Positions 19,786 to 29,054 of a DNA stretch of 64,000 nt are shown here, in pieces. The notes under the pieces were generated by a model. The model made no database searches, was not told the DNA's origin, and saw only the letters and a list, made by a program, of their open reading frames with translations. The stretch spans positions 1 to 64,000 of the forward strand of contig NZ_JAASQO010000001.1 in assembly GCF_011762095.1 (NCBI RefSeq), written 5' to 3'. Origin of the DNA: Parvibaculum indicum (GTDB taxonomy: Bacteria; Pseudomonadota; Alphaproteobacteria; Parvibaculales; Parvibaculaceae). The number at the start of each line of letters is the position of its first letter. Position 1 is the stretch's first letter. The position numbers and the translations under genes were made by a program.

Positions 19786-20487
19786 TCAAAACTGCCAGCT
19801 CATACGAAGCGTGGCGACATGATAATCCGCGCCCGTGCTGATGGATTCCGCGACGCCGGTCGAGCCGCCGGTTTCGAACTGGCCGGTACCGGTACGATCT
19901 CTTTTCGGAATGTGCATGTAGTTGTACTGCGCGCCGAGCACGATGTGCTCGGAGAGCTTGTAGTCCACGCCGGCCCCGAGCAGAAACCCGCTCTGCCAGA
20001 CTTCCTCGAAGAACTCGCTGATGCCGGGGCGTCCGGTCGAGGTGTGAATGTCGGTCCCCGCATAGCCGGCCAATCCGTAGAACAGATAATCTTCCCGCGC
20101 ATAGCCGAATTTCGCAGCGGCGGTCGCAAACCAGTCGATCGTGGTCTTTTGCACCACGCCGGGTGTCGAGGAGCTGTCGGAGGTATCTTTCAGATGCCCG
20201 GTGGACGCCGACAGTTCAACGCCCGCGACCCACGGTCCCCACTGATGGAGATAGCCCGCCTGGCCGCCCGCGATGAGGCCGTTCACCTTCGGATTATGCG
20301 TTTCGCCCGCGCTGGCGGCATACAAACCGGCTTGGTTCCACTCCCAATGCTCTTCGGCCGCGAGGCCGCCCGCATGGGCACCCAGATAGAAACCCGACCA
20401 GTCCGCGGTCTCCGCCTGCGCGGCATGGCCCGCGGCGAAGAAAGCGGATGCAAGAAACGCTGCGCCCAGCGCGAATCGATTGAACAT
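19786..20487 (-). CDS. Outer-membrane beta-barrel protein (Omp25/31-like)
   Basis: A 233-residue outer-membrane protein. It has a signal peptide with cleavage near AAQA at 25, the opening WSGFYLGAHAGGL typical of the alphaproteobacterial Omp25/31-like porin family, and alternating strands such as KFGYAREDYLFYGLAGYAG and GAGVDYKLSEHIVLGAQYNYMHI. It ends in a C-terminal aromatic (WQF), required for barrel assembly. Its stop abuts the stop of the converging tetR gene. Confidence 0.85.
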   Translation of the reverse strand: MFNRFALGAAFLASAFFAAGHAAQAETADWSGFYLGAHAGGLAAEEHWEWNQAGLYAASAGETHNPKVNGLIAGGQAGYLHQWGPWVAGVELSASTGHLKDTSDSSSTPGVVQKTTIDWFATAAAKFGYAREDYLFYGLAGYAGTDIHTSTGRPGISEFFEEVWQSGFLLGAGVDYKLSEHIVLGAQYNYMHIPKRDRTGTGQFETGGSTGVAESISTGADYHVATLRMSWQF

Positions 20488-20563
20488 TGAGCCCCCCCTA
20501 TTCCGAAATATCGCTTAGGCTTAGTCAGCTTGAGCAATGTGTCAATTGCCTTTGAAGAAAGGC

Positions 20564-20998
20564 TCAGCGCCCGACCTTGAACGTGGCGCTGCCGCGCGCG
20601 ACGAGATCGCCCGCCTCGTTACGGAGTTCGGCCTCCGCAAAGGCGATGGCCCGGCCGCGATGGCGAACCCAGCCCTCTCCCACCAGGCGGCCGGGATCGG
20701 CCCGCCCGATAAAACTCGTCTTCAGTTCCAGGGTAACCTGCGGCATTTCCGGATCGTCCGCCGGATGGGTGAGCCGGACCGCGTGTCCGCACAATCCATC
20801 GAGCATGGCGGCAAGGAAACCGCCATAAATCCGCCCGCCCCTGTTCAGGAAATGGTCGCCCGCGAAATAGGCCGCGCGGATATGGCCGCGCTGCCTGTCC
20901 GTCTCCAGAACTTCCTTGCCGAGTGTAATGGCGGCGGCGGATTCCCATTCGTCGGGATTGCGGTTTTCCGCTGCGTCCTCATTCGCCCCTTTGCTCAC
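20564..20998 (-). CDS. PaaI family thioesterase (hot-dog fold)
   Basis: A 144-residue hot-dog protein likely to hydrolyse acyl- or aryl-CoA thioesters. The core motif NRGGRIYGGFLAAMLDGLCGHAV (near 60–80) matches the PaaI/YbaW pattern with its catalytic Asp in a G-G-x-x-x-A-x-x-D-type helix. VTLELKTSFIGRADPG and GEGWVRHRGRAIAFAEAEL follow. The start is taken as GTG 20998 because AGGAAGAG sits seven bases before it and the upstream extension is low-complexity Arg-rich. Confidence 0.85.
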   Translation of the reverse strand: MSKGANEDAAENRNPDEWESAAAITLGKEVLETDRQRGHIRAAYFAGDHFLNRGGRIYGGFLAAMLDGLCGHAVRLTHPADDPEMPQVTLELKTSFIGRADPGRLVGEGWVRHRGRAIAFAEAELRNEAGDLVARGSATFKVGR

Positions 20999-21059
20999 CG
21001 ATCGTCTCTTCCTGTGCAACTCCCGGCCCGTCCGGATCCGGGCCGCACGGGGCCGACGG

Positions 21060-21449
21060 TCAGGACGACGCGCTCGGGAAGGGTTCCTTGTACTTTTCCC
21101 TGATCCACTTCTTCTGGCAGGAGACATGCTCTTGCGAAAGAAGCTCGAAACCCTGCTGGTCGCAGTATTTCGACGCCCTGAAGTCGCCCACGCGCTTGTT
21201 GACGCATGATTGCAGGTCGGGGACCCAGAGGAAGATACATACCATGGGAATATAGCGTTCCTCGCATGGCAGTTCGGAAATGTATTTCTGTTCTTGCGGG
21301 CTTCGCCGATCCCACCAGGCCTGGGCTTTCGTCGCGTTGCCGCGCTCGCTATCGACGCAAGCCGGCATTTCGGCCGCCGACGCAGGCATGGCCTTCATGG
21401 CCACCATGCCCAATCCGAACGCCATGACCATCCACAGCAGTGCCTTCAC
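21060..21449 (-). CDS. Secreted cysteine-rich hypothetical protein
   Basis: A 129-residue protein that I do not recognise. It has a signal peptide (hydrophobic 4–20, cleavage near ASA at 25). The mature part has six cysteines spread along its length (in PACVD, LPCEER, MVCIF, QSCVNK, KYCDQ and VSCQKK), suggesting disulphide bonding in the periplasm. The mature region is charged and shows no membrane segment apart from the short MVCIFLWV run. Confidence 0.7.
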   Translation of the reverse strand: MKALLWMVMAFGLGMVAMKAMPASAAEMPACVDSERGNATKAQAWWDRRSPQEQKYISELPCEERYIPMVCIFLWVPDLQSCVNKRVGDFRASKYCDQQGFELLSQEHVSCQKKWIREKYKEPFPSASS

Positions 21450-21592
21450 CTCATCTCCTCCCCAGTTGATAAAGGTTATTTACTAACCTGCCGCGAAAGG
21501 AGAAGCGGATGCAATCGTCAATTTGAGGTGGAAGAACGATTTTCGCAGGCGCAGGCCGAAGACCGGCCGCACCTGCGAAAAAGATCGTGCGA

Positions 21593-22210
21593 TCAGGCCG
21601 AGGCCGCCGCGCTCGGGCGGGCCTTCATCCGCTCGAACCATGCGGCAACATTCTTGTTGCCGGTATCGACCGCCTGGCCGACCTGCGTGCCGAAATCCAT
21701 GAAAGCGAAAAGCAGAATATCGGCAAGCGTCATGCGGTCGCCGGCGAGGAACTGTTTGCCTTCCAGCAGACCGTCGAGCCATTTCAGCTTGTCCTGCGCG
21801 ATGGCCTTGAGACCGTCCGCGGCTTCCGGCAGGCAGCGCATGCGATCCTTGAACATCGGCAGGCCTTCCGCATAGCGGAAACCGCCGGCCATGGGTTCGC
21901 AGATGCCCAGATCCACGCGGCGCGTCCACATATGCGTTTCGGCCCGCTCCTCCGGCGTGGTGCCCACAAGCGAATTGTCCGGGAACTTCTCGTCCAGATA
22001 TTCGCAGATCGCCGTGATCTCGGAGATCACGCTGCCATTATCGAGTTCGAGCGCGGGAAGCTGACCGGCCGGGTTGACCTTGAGATAAGGCTCCTGGCGG
22101 TTGGCGCCGGTCATAATATCCACTTCCTCGAAGGGGATTTCGATGCCCTTCTCCGCCATGAACATCTTCACCACACGAGGGTTGGGGCCGATGGAATTGT
22201 AGAACTTCAT
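21593..22210 (-). CDS. Glutathione S-transferase family protein
   Basis: A 205-residue protein with a thioredoxin-like N-terminal domain (KFYNSIGPNPRVVKMFMAEKG, then VNPAGQLPALELDNGSVISEITAICEYLDE near 50–80, the cis-Pro and SxE glutathione-binding region) and a helical C-terminal domain (FLAGDRMTLADILLFAFMDFG). ATG 22210 is preceded by GGGAGAG. The class is uncertain; it may be a detoxifying transferase or an isomerase. Confidence 0.9.
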   Translation of the reverse strand: MKFYNSIGPNPRVVKMFMAEKGIEIPFEEVDIMTGANRQEPYLKVNPAGQLPALELDNGSVISEITAICEYLDEKFPDNSLVGTTPEERAETHMWTRRVDLGICEPMAGGFRYAEGLPMFKDRMRCLPEAADGLKAIAQDKLKWLDGLLEGKQFLAGDRMTLADILLFAFMDFGTQVGQAVDTGNKNVAAWFERMKARPSAAASA

Positions 22211-22374
22211 GTTTCTCTCCCTGTACACGGTTCTGAATGCCGTTCGCTCATGTTTATCCGATGCCGGGACCGCGCGCTACCGGACAGGGCTTGGCCTGTG
22301 GACGTCCCTCGCGCTATAGGGCTTGGAGGGCGCGGCAGGAAACGGCACATCGGCGGCGCCGTCAGGGAGGATCG

Positions 22375-23661
22375 ATGACAACGCCGTCGGGAAAAGAAAC
22401 GCGCGGAAAACCGCCGCCGTTCTACGGGTGGTATGTCGTGGCGGGCGTCTTCATCGTCATGACGGTCTGCGCCGGGCTCGGCTTCTACAATCTCTCCGTC
22501 TATCTGAAGGCGTTCATATCGTCGGAAGGCTTTTCCGTCGCGGCGACCTCCGGCGCCACGGCCTGTTTTTTCGTTGCCTCCGGCATCACGGGCATCGGCG
22601 TCGCCTGGTTCATCGAGAGATACGATCCGCGCTGGATCATCACCGCCGGTGCGGTCGTGAGCGCGGCGGCCATCCTGCTGGCCGGCTATGTCCACACGAT
22701 CTGGCAGCTATATGCGTTCTACGTCGTATTCGGCAGCGGCTATGCCGCCACTGCCCTCATCCCGGGAACGACGCTGGTTGCGCGCTGGTTCGCGAGGCGC
22801 CGCTCCATCGCATTGTCCATCGCCTCGACCGGATTGTCCCTGGGCGGAATAATTCTGACGCCGGTTTCGGTGCGCCTGATCGATGCGAACGGGATCGGCG
22901 GCGCCGGCCCATGGCTTGCCGCGATCTTCATCGTCGGCGTTATCCCCGTGACATGGGCTTTTATCCGTCCTTCCCCGCAATCCATGGGCGTCGGCCCGGA
23001 TGGCGACGAAATCCGGCGCGACGAAACCGGGGTGGAACTGCCGCCCGACGGCATCGACTTCGACATAGCGGTCGCAAGCCGGTTCTTCCTGCTTTTCACC
23101 GCGGGCTACATCTTCGTGATGATGGCGCAGGTCGGCGCAATCGCGCATCAGTTTCGCCTGGTCTCCATGCGCACCGGAAGCGACGACACGGCCGCTCTGG
23201 CCATTGCCGTCATGGCGGGCGCCAGCATTGTCGGGCGTCTCGCCGGCGGCTGGGCGCTGGCATGGATGTCGTCGCGCTTTTTCGTTCTCGGCCTCATCGT
23301 GACCCAGGCGGTGGCTCTGTCTCTCTATGCCGCGCTGCATGGACAGACGGCGCTTATCGCAAATGCGGCGCTGTTCGGACTGACAGTCGGCAATCTGTTG
23401 ATGATGGCGCCTCTACTGATCGCGGAAGCCTTCGGGCTGAAGGCCTATGGCCGGCTCTATTCGGTGAACCAGTTTTTCATGACGCTCGGCGTGGCGTCCG
23501 GCCCGGCGCTGATCGGGATACTCGAAGAAACCACCGGTGGCTATGACGCCTCCTTCTTTCTGGTGGCGGCGGGCTCCCTTCTGGCATTCGGCCTGATCGC
23601 CGCGGCGGGCCCCGTGGGGCGGCTCATGGAGCAACAAACGGGAGATACGGCACATGACTAG
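22375..23661 (+). CDS. MFS transporter (OFA/monocarboxylate-like), copy 1
   Basis: A 428-residue, 12-helix major facilitator. The start FYGWYVVAGVFIVMTV is characteristic of the oxalate/formate antiporter and monocarboxylate transporter-like branch. ARWFARRRSIALSIASTGLSLGG forms the conserved loop and helix. ATG 22375 has GGGAGG at good spacing; the track-length version starting at 22237 is rejected. It overlaps the gamma-carbonic anhydrase gene by eight bases. Copy 2 lies 0.67 kb further on, with closely similar helix sequences. Substrate unknown, probably an organic anion. Confidence 0.9.
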   Translation: MTTPSGKETRGKPPPFYGWYVVAGVFIVMTVCAGLGFYNLSVYLKAFISSEGFSVAATSGATACFFVASGITGIGVAWFIERYDPRWIITAGAVVSAAAILLAGYVHTIWQLYAFYVVFGSGYAATALIPGTTLVARWFARRRSIALSIASTGLSLGGIILTPVSVRLIDANGIGGAGPWLAAIFIVGVIPVTWAFIRPSPQSMGVGPDGDEIRRDETGVELPPDGIDFDIAVASRFFLLFTAGYIFVMMAQVGAIAHQFRLVSMRTGSDDTAALAIAVMAGASIVGRLAGGWALAWMSSRFFVLGLIVTQAVALSLYAALHGQTALIANAALFGLTVGNLLMMAPLLIAEAFGLKAYGRLYSVNQFFMTLGVASGPALIGILEETTGGYDASFFLVAAGSLLAFGLIAAAGPVGRLMEQQTGDTAHD

Positions 23662-24214
23662 ATTCGGCCCGGATGTGGTCTTGAACGACCCCGCATTCAT
23701 TCACGACACGGCCCTCATTTACGGCAAGGTGACGGTCGGCGAAGGCGCCTCGCTCTGGCCCTATGTCGTCATCCGCAGCGAGATGCATGAAGTGGTGATC
23801 GGCAAGCGAACCAATATCCAGGATTTCGTGATGATCCATGTCGGCAACGAGACGCCGACGGTCATCGGCGACAATTGCTCCATCACCCATCACGTCACCG
23901 TGCATGGCGCCGAAATCGGCGATAACTGCCTGATCGGCATTAATGCGACCCTGATGGACGGAGCAAAGATCGGCGCGAACTCCATCGTCGCCGGGCACAG
24001 CATCGTCACGGAAGGGACCGAGTTCCCGCCCAATTCCATCATTGCGGGATCGCCGGCCAAGCTGGTGAAGACGCGGGATAATCGCGTGGCGAATATCATG
24101 AACGCCCGCTTCTACTATGAAAACGCGCTCGCCTATGCCCGGGGCGACCATCGCGTGACCGACCGCGACAGTTTCCGCAAAGCCATGGAAGACGAATTGA
24201 AGGCGCTGTCCTGA
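23654..24214 (+). CDS. Gamma-class carbonic anhydrase-like protein
   Basis: A 186-residue left-handed beta-helix protein of hexapeptide repeats (VTVGEGASLWPYVVI, VVIGKRTNIQDF, VIGDNCSITHHVTVHG, IGDNCLIGINATLMDG). The expected zinc histidines occur in FVMIHVG and in THHVTVHG. This is the YrdA/CaiE-type family. It overlaps the preceding MFS gene by eight bases, with GGAG at the proper distance. A role in bicarbonate supply or CO2 handling next to organic-acid transporters is plausible but unproven. Confidence 0.92.
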   Translation: MTRFGPDVVLNDPAFIHDTALIYGKVTVGEGASLWPYVVIRSEMHEVVIGKRTNIQDFVMIHVGNETPTVIGDNCSITHHVTVHGAEIGDNCLIGINATLMDGAKIGANSIVAGHSIVTEGTEFPPNSIIAGSPAKLVKTRDNRVANIMNARFYYENALAYARGDHRVTDRDSFRKAMEDELKALS

Positions 24215-24330
24215 CCGGATCGGGATGGGGTGGTCACCCTATAAATCCCTTGGTTTGCCGCAACGGAAACGATAAGTAAGGCGGGCGCGTCGCCTGCCCG
24301 GGTCGGCGCGTCTGTTTTCTGGAGAGTTTC

Positions 24331-25647
24331 ATGGGTGAGGACAGCGCCGGCGCTCCGGCGCCGGGAGAGACAGGCGGGCCAAGGCCCCGACCGCGGATAT
24401 TCTACGGCTGGTACGTTGTCGGCGCGGTCTTCGTGACGCAGACGGTCGGCTGCGGCCTCCTGTTCTACAATCTTTCCATTCTGCTCAAGGCGTTCGTCGC
24501 AGAGGGGCCTTTCTCCGTCGGCACGACCTCCGCCGCGACGGCCATGTTCTTCCTGTCCTCCGGCGTGACAGGCCTTGGCGTCGGCTGGCTGCTCGACCGC
24601 TACGACCCCCGCTTCGTGATGACGGGCGGCTCGCTGCTCGCCGCCGCCACGCTGGCAAGCGCAGGCCATGTGAGCGAGCTCTGGCAGCTCTACCTGTTCT
24701 ATATCCTCTTCGGCATGGGCAATGCGGCGCTGGTGGTGATTCCGGGCATGACCATCGTGGCGCGATGGTTCACCCGGCAGCGTTCCAAGGCCATCGCCTA
24801 TGCCTCCACCGGCCTGTCGCTGGGCGGCATCGTCTTCACGCCGTTTTCCGCCTCGCTGATCGAAAATCTTGGCCTCGGCGGCGCGGCCTACTGGCTTTCC
24901 TTCATCCTGTTGATCGGCATTCTGCCGGTGTCATGGGTGTTCCTGCGGCCGAGCCCGGAATCCATGGGCCTTGCCCCGGACGGCGATCCGCCGCGTCTGC
25001 GCGCGGATGGCAGCGTCGAACCGCCGGACGGCGTGGACTATGCCGACGCGATCCGCAGCCGCTTTTTCATTCTTTGCACGGCGGCCTATGTCTTCTCGAT
25101 GATGGCGCAGGTCGGCACGCTGGCGCACCAGTTCCGGCTCGTTTCCCTGCGCGCGCAGGACGACGGCATTGCGGCCTATGCCATCTCGATCATGGCCGCC
25201 TCCAGTATCATCGGCCGGCTGGTCGGCGGTTCGCTCCTTCAGCGGATTTCGTCCCGCGCCTATCTGATGGGAATTTTCTGTATTCAGGCCGTGGCGTTCT
25301 TCTCATTCGCCTTTGCCCACACGAACTGGCAGCTTTTCATCGTCTCGTCCCTTTTCGGCGCGACCGTCGGGAACCTGCAGATGATGCAGCCGCTCCTCAT
25401 CGCCGAGGCGTTCGGGCTCAAGGCCTATGCCCGCGTCCTGTCGCTGGCCCAGATGATCACCACCTGCGCGAACGCGGCGGGCCCCGCCCTGCTCGGCTTC
25501 CTCTATGAGACCACGACCGGCGGGTATCAGACCGCCTTCCTCGTCATCACCATCTCGCCCATTCTCGGTTTTCTGGCGCTCTGGGCGGCGGGCCCCGTTT
25601 CCGCGCCTCTCAAGGCCCACCGGACCGCCGAAAACGAGACGTTCTGA
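24331..25647 (+). CDS. MFS transporter (OFA/monocarboxylate-like), copy 2
   Basis: A 438-residue, 12-helix major facilitator closely related to the gene at 22375. Shared segments include FYGWYVV, ARWFTRQRSKAIAYASTGLSLGGI, SRFFILCTAAYVFSMMAQVG and LIAEAFGLKAYARVLS. The latter part of the protein is conserved between the two, whereas the N-terminal tails differ. GGAGAG precedes the ATG by five bases. Together with copy 1 it flanks the gamma-carbonic anhydrase. Substrate unknown; the pair may have diverged after local duplication. Confidence 0.9.
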   Translation: MGEDSAGAPAPGETGGPRPRPRIFYGWYVVGAVFVTQTVGCGLLFYNLSILLKAFVAEGPFSVGTTSAATAMFFLSSGVTGLGVGWLLDRYDPRFVMTGGSLLAAATLASAGHVSELWQLYLFYILFGMGNAALVVIPGMTIVARWFTRQRSKAIAYASTGLSLGGIVFTPFSASLIENLGLGGAAYWLSFILLIGILPVSWVFLRPSPESMGLAPDGDPPRLRADGSVEPPDGVDYADAIRSRFFILCTAAYVFSMMAQVGTLAHQFRLVSLRAQDDGIAAYAISIMAASSIIGRLVGGSLLQRISSRAYLMGIFCIQAVAFFSFAFAHTNWQLFIVSSLFGATVGNLQMMQPLLIAEAFGLKAYARVLSLAQMITTCANAAGPALLGFLYETTTGGYQTAFLVITISPILGFLALWAAGPVSAPLKAHRTAENETF

Positions 25648-25720
25648 CTGGCCGCTGGCCTCGTAGCGCGCCGCGGATTATGCTGCGCCGCAAATTCCTA
25701 TCAGCAAAGACGGACCGGAC

Positions 25721-26767
25721 ATGAAGCTTCCCAGCAATTTCTACAAGCCCCTCGCCATCGGCGCCCCCGAGCCCTATCGCGAATTGCCGATCCGGCTGGA
25801 GCGGATGATCCATTTCTTTCCCGGGCACAACGAAAAGGTCCGCGCCCGCGTCGGAGAGATGATCCCGAAGGTCGACGTGCTGCTGGGCAATCTCGAAGAT
25901 GCGATCCCCGCCGACGCCAAGGAAGCGGCGCGTCAGGGCTTCATCGAAACGGCGAAGGCCCATGATTTCGGCGAAACGGGTCTGTGGACGCGCGTGAACC
26001 CGCTGAACAGCCCCTGGTTCCTCGACGACGTGACGGAGATCGTCGGCGCCGTCGGCGACAAGCTCGACGTGCTGATGCTGCCCAAGGTCGAAGGCCCGTG
26101 GGACATCTATTTCACCGACCAGCTCCTCGCCCAGCTTGAAGCGAAGCATGGCGTGAAGAAGCCGATCCTCATTCACGCGATCCTTGAAACCGCGCAGGGC
26201 GTGAAGAATGTCGAAGAGATCGCCGCCGCGAGCCCGCGCATGCACGGCATGAGCCTCGGTCCGGCCGACCTCGCCGCCTCGCGCGGCATGAAGACGACGC
26301 GCGTCGGCGGCGGCCATCCCTATTACGGCGTGCTGGAAGACCCGAAGGAAGACGGCAGTGCGCGCGCCTATGCGCAGCAGGATCTTTGGCACTATACCGT
26401 CGCCAAGATGGTGGACGCCTGCCTCTCCAACAACATCAAGCCGTTCTACGGCCCGTTCGGCGACATTCAGGATCTCGACGCCTGCCGCCAGCAGTTCCGC
26501 AACGCCTTCCTAATGGGCTGCGCGGGCGCCTGGTCGCTGCATCCCAACCAGATCGCCATTGCCAAGGAAGTCTTCAGCCCTGAGCCCGATGAAGTGATCT
26601 TCGCCAAGAAGATTCTCGACGCCATGCCCGACGGCAGCGGCGTCGCCATGATCGACGGCAAGATGCAGGACGACGCGACCTGGAAACAGGCCAAGGTCAT
26701 CTACGACCTTGCCGAAAAGGTCGCCGCCCGCGACCCGGACCTGGCCGAGGCTTACGGCATAAAGTGA
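25721..26767 (+). CDS. CoA-ester lyase (malyl-CoA/citramalyl-CoA lyase type)
   Basis: A 348-residue HpcH/HpaI TIM-barrel protein. Family features are [15 protein letters not shown] (near 58–72, acidic metal site), [26 protein letters not shown] and [36 protein letters not shown]. These match the lyases that cleave malyl-, citramalyl- or beta-methylmalyl-CoA to acyl-CoA and glyoxylate or pyruvate. The long C-terminal extension (from about 230) is the capping region seen in this family. It follows the MFS/carbonic anhydrase group by 73 bases and may act on the acid those transporters import. Exact substrate not assignable. Confidence 0.88.
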   Translation: MKLPSNFYKPLAIGAPEPYRELPIRLERMIHFFPGHNEKVRARVGEMIPKVDVLLGNLEDAIPADAKEAARQGFIETAKAHDFGETGLWTRVNPLNSPWFLDDVTEIVGAVGDKLDVLMLPKVEGPWDIYFTDQLLAQLEAKHGVKKPILIHAILETAQGVKNVEEIAAASPRMHGMSLGPADLAASRGMKTTRVGGGHPYYGVLEDPKEDGSARAYAQQDLWHYTVAKMVDACLSNNIKPFYGPFGDIQDLDACRQQFRNAFLMGCAGAWSLHPNQIAIAKEVFSPEPDEVIFAKKILDAMPDGSGVAMIDGKMQDDATWKQAKVIYDLAEKVAARDPDLAEAYGIK

Positions 26768-26792
26768 CGCCCGCCACACGATGAATTGAGAC

Positions 26793-26820
26793 GAAAGGCT
26801 GGCCTCAGAGCCAGCCTTTC
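26793..26820. terminator. Shared hairpin at convergent 3' ends
   Basis: GAAAGGCTGG (26793–26802) pairs perfectly with CCAGCCTTTC (26811–26820) across an eight-base loop. The stop codon of the converging ZntB-like gene (26805–26807) is in the loop. A-rich and T-rich flanks are short, so it may be a weak bidirectional terminator. Confidence 0.5.
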
Positions 26821-27776
26821 CATTTCAGGAAGGCATATTCCGCCACGGCGCCGAGCAGAAGCAGGCCGACGACGATGGCGAAGGATCCGGAATATTCCGA
26901 TCCCGGAATACCGCCGACATTGATGCCGAGAAGCCCGGTGACGAAACCGAGCGGCAGGAAGATCACGCTGACAATGGCCAGCACATAAAGGTTCCGGTTG
27001 AGTATGTCGGCAAGGCGGCTTTCCACCTCATCCTGCAACACGCTCGCCCGGTCGCGCATCGTGTCGAGCTCTTCCATATGGCGCGTGGCGTCGTCCAGAA
27101 TGTCCTGAAACTTCGTGCGCGCCCGCTTGTCGAGCCAGGGCGCATCGTCCCGCGACAGGCTCATGAGCGCTTCGCGTTGCGGCGCGATGAAACGCTTCAG
27201 CCGCAGCACCCGCTGGCGCAGCTTGGCAAGCCGCGTGCGCATCTCGCGGTCGGCATTGTCGATGATCTGTTCTTCATAGCTGTTCAGGAGGTCGTTGAGA
27301 CCGGCGACGATGGGCTGTGTGCGTTCCACCAGCCCGTCCGCCAGTTCGGTCACGAAACGCGCCGCGTCCTTCGGCCCCTGTCCGCCGGACATCCGATCCG
27401 CAAGGCTCCGCACCGCCTGGAGCGGCCTCAGATAGACGCTGATCACGCGCCCCTTCTCCACCCACATGCGGATCGAGATCATGTCTTCGGGGCTTGCGTC
27501 CGGATTGAGGTTGACGCCTCTCAGATTGATGATGGCGCCCTCGCCCATGCGCGTGAAACGGGGGCGGGTCTCCGGCGCGCTCAGGGCCTCCACCACGATC
27601 GGATCGAGACCGCTGCCCTTTGCCAGCCAGTCGAGCGCGGCCTCGTCCCGCAGATGGATATGGGCCCAGACCAGCCCGTCGGCCCGCGGCGCGGAAGCCG
27701 AAGACAGCTCGACCGGACCGGCCTGACCGCCCGCATCCACGGCGAAGGCGAATGATTTTGAGTCTTGCTCTGTCAT
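26805..27776 (-). CDS. zntB: CorA/ZntB-type divalent cation transporter
   Basis: A 323-residue pentameric-channel-family protein. A long cytoplasmic N-terminal domain (about 1–255, with a coiled helical segment from EEQIIDNADREMRTRLAKLRQR onward) precedes two C-terminal transmembrane helices. The conserved loop between them reads G-I-N-V-G-G-I-P-G, where CorA has GMN and ZntB a GxN variant, so ZntB-like zinc transport is more likely than Mg uptake. No strong ribosome site precedes the ATG. Confidence 0.88.
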   Translation of the reverse strand: MTEQDSKSFAFAVDAGGQAGPVELSSASAPRADGLVWAHIHLRDEAALDWLAKGSGLDPIVVEALSAPETRPRFTRMGEGAIINLRGVNLNPDASPEDMISIRMWVEKGRVISVYLRPLQAVRSLADRMSGGQGPKDAARFVTELADGLVERTQPIVAGLNDLLNSYEEQIIDNADREMRTRLAKLRQRVLRLKRFIAPQREALMSLSRDDAPWLDKRARTKFQDILDDATRHMEELDTMRDRASVLQDEVESRLADILNRNLYVLAIVSVIFLPLGFVTGLLGINVGGIPGSEYSGSFAIVVGLLLLGAVAEYAFLKWKGWL

Positions 27777-27836
27777 CGCCCGTAGTTTCGCCGTGGAAGC
27801 GCGATTTGGCCAGAGGAGCCCTCGGACCCCGCCGGA

Positions 27837-28940
27837 TCAGGAAAGCGTGGCAAGCGCTTCCGGGCTGAAAGGCAGCAGTTCGGGATAGCGCTCTTCATGG
27901 ATTTTCCGCGCCCATGCCGGGTCCACCAGCAGCGCCCGGCCCACGGCCACAAGGTCGAACTCGTCCTTGTCGAGCCGCTCGAGCAGGTCGTCGATGCCCG
28001 TGGCTTCCGACGACTCGCCCATGAAGGAGCCGATGAACTCGCCCGAAAGGCTGACGCTGCCCACTGTGATGGTCGGCTTGCCGGTGAGCTTCTTGGTCCA
28101 GCCCGCCAGGTTCAGGTCGGATCCGTCGAACTCAGGCTCCCAGAAGCGGCGCTGCGAGCAATGGAACATGTCGACTCCCGCCTCGGAGAGCGGCTTCAGG
28201 AATGCGCCCAGAAGCTCCGGCGTCTGCGCCAGCTTCGCCGTGTAGTCCTGCTGCTTCCACTGCGAGAAGCGCAGGATGAGCGGATAGTCGTCGCCGACCC
28301 GCCGCCGCACTTCCTCGATGATCTCCACGGCAAAGCGCGTGCGGCCGACCATGTCGCCGCCATACTCGTCCTCGCGCTCATTGGTCCCCTCCCAGAAGAA
28401 CTGGTCGATGAGATAGCCATGCGCGCCATGCAGCTCGATGCCGTCGAAGCCGATCTCGCGCGCATCATAGGCGGCCTGGCCGAAGGCCTGGATCGTGTCC
28501 TTGATCTCCTGCGTGGTCATCGGCTCGGCATGCTTGGAACCCGGCTTGGTGAGGCCCGAGGGACCGTGGCTCGGCAGATGCGTATTGGTCGCCTTGGACG
28601 GGTTGCGCATCATGCCGACATGCCAGATCTGCGGCATGATCTTGCCGCCTGCCCCATGCACTTCCTCCACCACGCGCTTCCAGCCTGCCAGCGCCTCATC
28701 GCCCCAGAACTGCGGCACATTCGGATCGCCGGTGGAAACGGGCGTGTTGACCGTCGTCCCTTCGGTGATGATAAGGCCGGTCTCGTTTTCCGCGCGCCGC
28801 CGGTAATAGGCCGCGACCTCCGGCCCCGGCACCGCGCCCGGGGATTTCGAGCGCGTCATCGGCGCCATCACGATACGGTTCGGCAAGGTCAGGCCGTTGA
28901 AGGTGAAAGGCCGGAACAGGGATTCTACAGAGCGGGACAT
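27837..28940 (-). CDS. NADH:flavin oxidoreductase, old yellow enzyme family
   Basis: A 367-residue FMN TIM-barrel ene-reductase. Features are LTLPNRIVMAPMTRS (near 20), GLIITEGTTVNTPVS, IMPQIWHVG, EIGFDGIELHGAHGYLIDQFFWEGTNEREDEYGG (catalytic HxxH/N region near 180–210) and a C-terminal DLVAVGRALLVDPAW phosphate-binding segment. ATG 28940 has GGAGAA seven bases upstream. It would reduce activated C=C bonds of enals or enones; its physiological substrate is unknown. Confidence 0.92.
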   Translation of the reverse strand: MSRSVESLFRPFTFNGLTLPNRIVMAPMTRSKSPGAVPGPEVAAYYRRRAENETGLIITEGTTVNTPVSTGDPNVPQFWGDEALAGWKRVVEEVHGAGGKIMPQIWHVGMMRNPSKATNTHLPSHGPSGLTKPGSKHAEPMTTQEIKDTIQAFGQAAYDAREIGFDGIELHGAHGYLIDQFFWEGTNEREDEYGGDMVGRTRFAVEIIEEVRRRVGDDYPLILRFSQWKQQDYTAKLAQTPELLGAFLKPLSEAGVDMFHCSQRRFWEPEFDGSDLNLAGWTKKLTGKPTITVGSVSLSGEFIGSFMGESSEATGIDDLLERLDKDEFDLVAVGRALLVDPAWARKIHEERYPELLPFSPEALATLS

Positions 28941-29054
28941 GTGTTTTTCTCCAGAGGGCAAATTTTCGAATAGGCGTCATAATGGGGACCCCGCCGCCAA
29001 GAACAAGACTTATGACGGCAACAAGCTGTTCAACTCACGCAACCCGGAAGCTCA

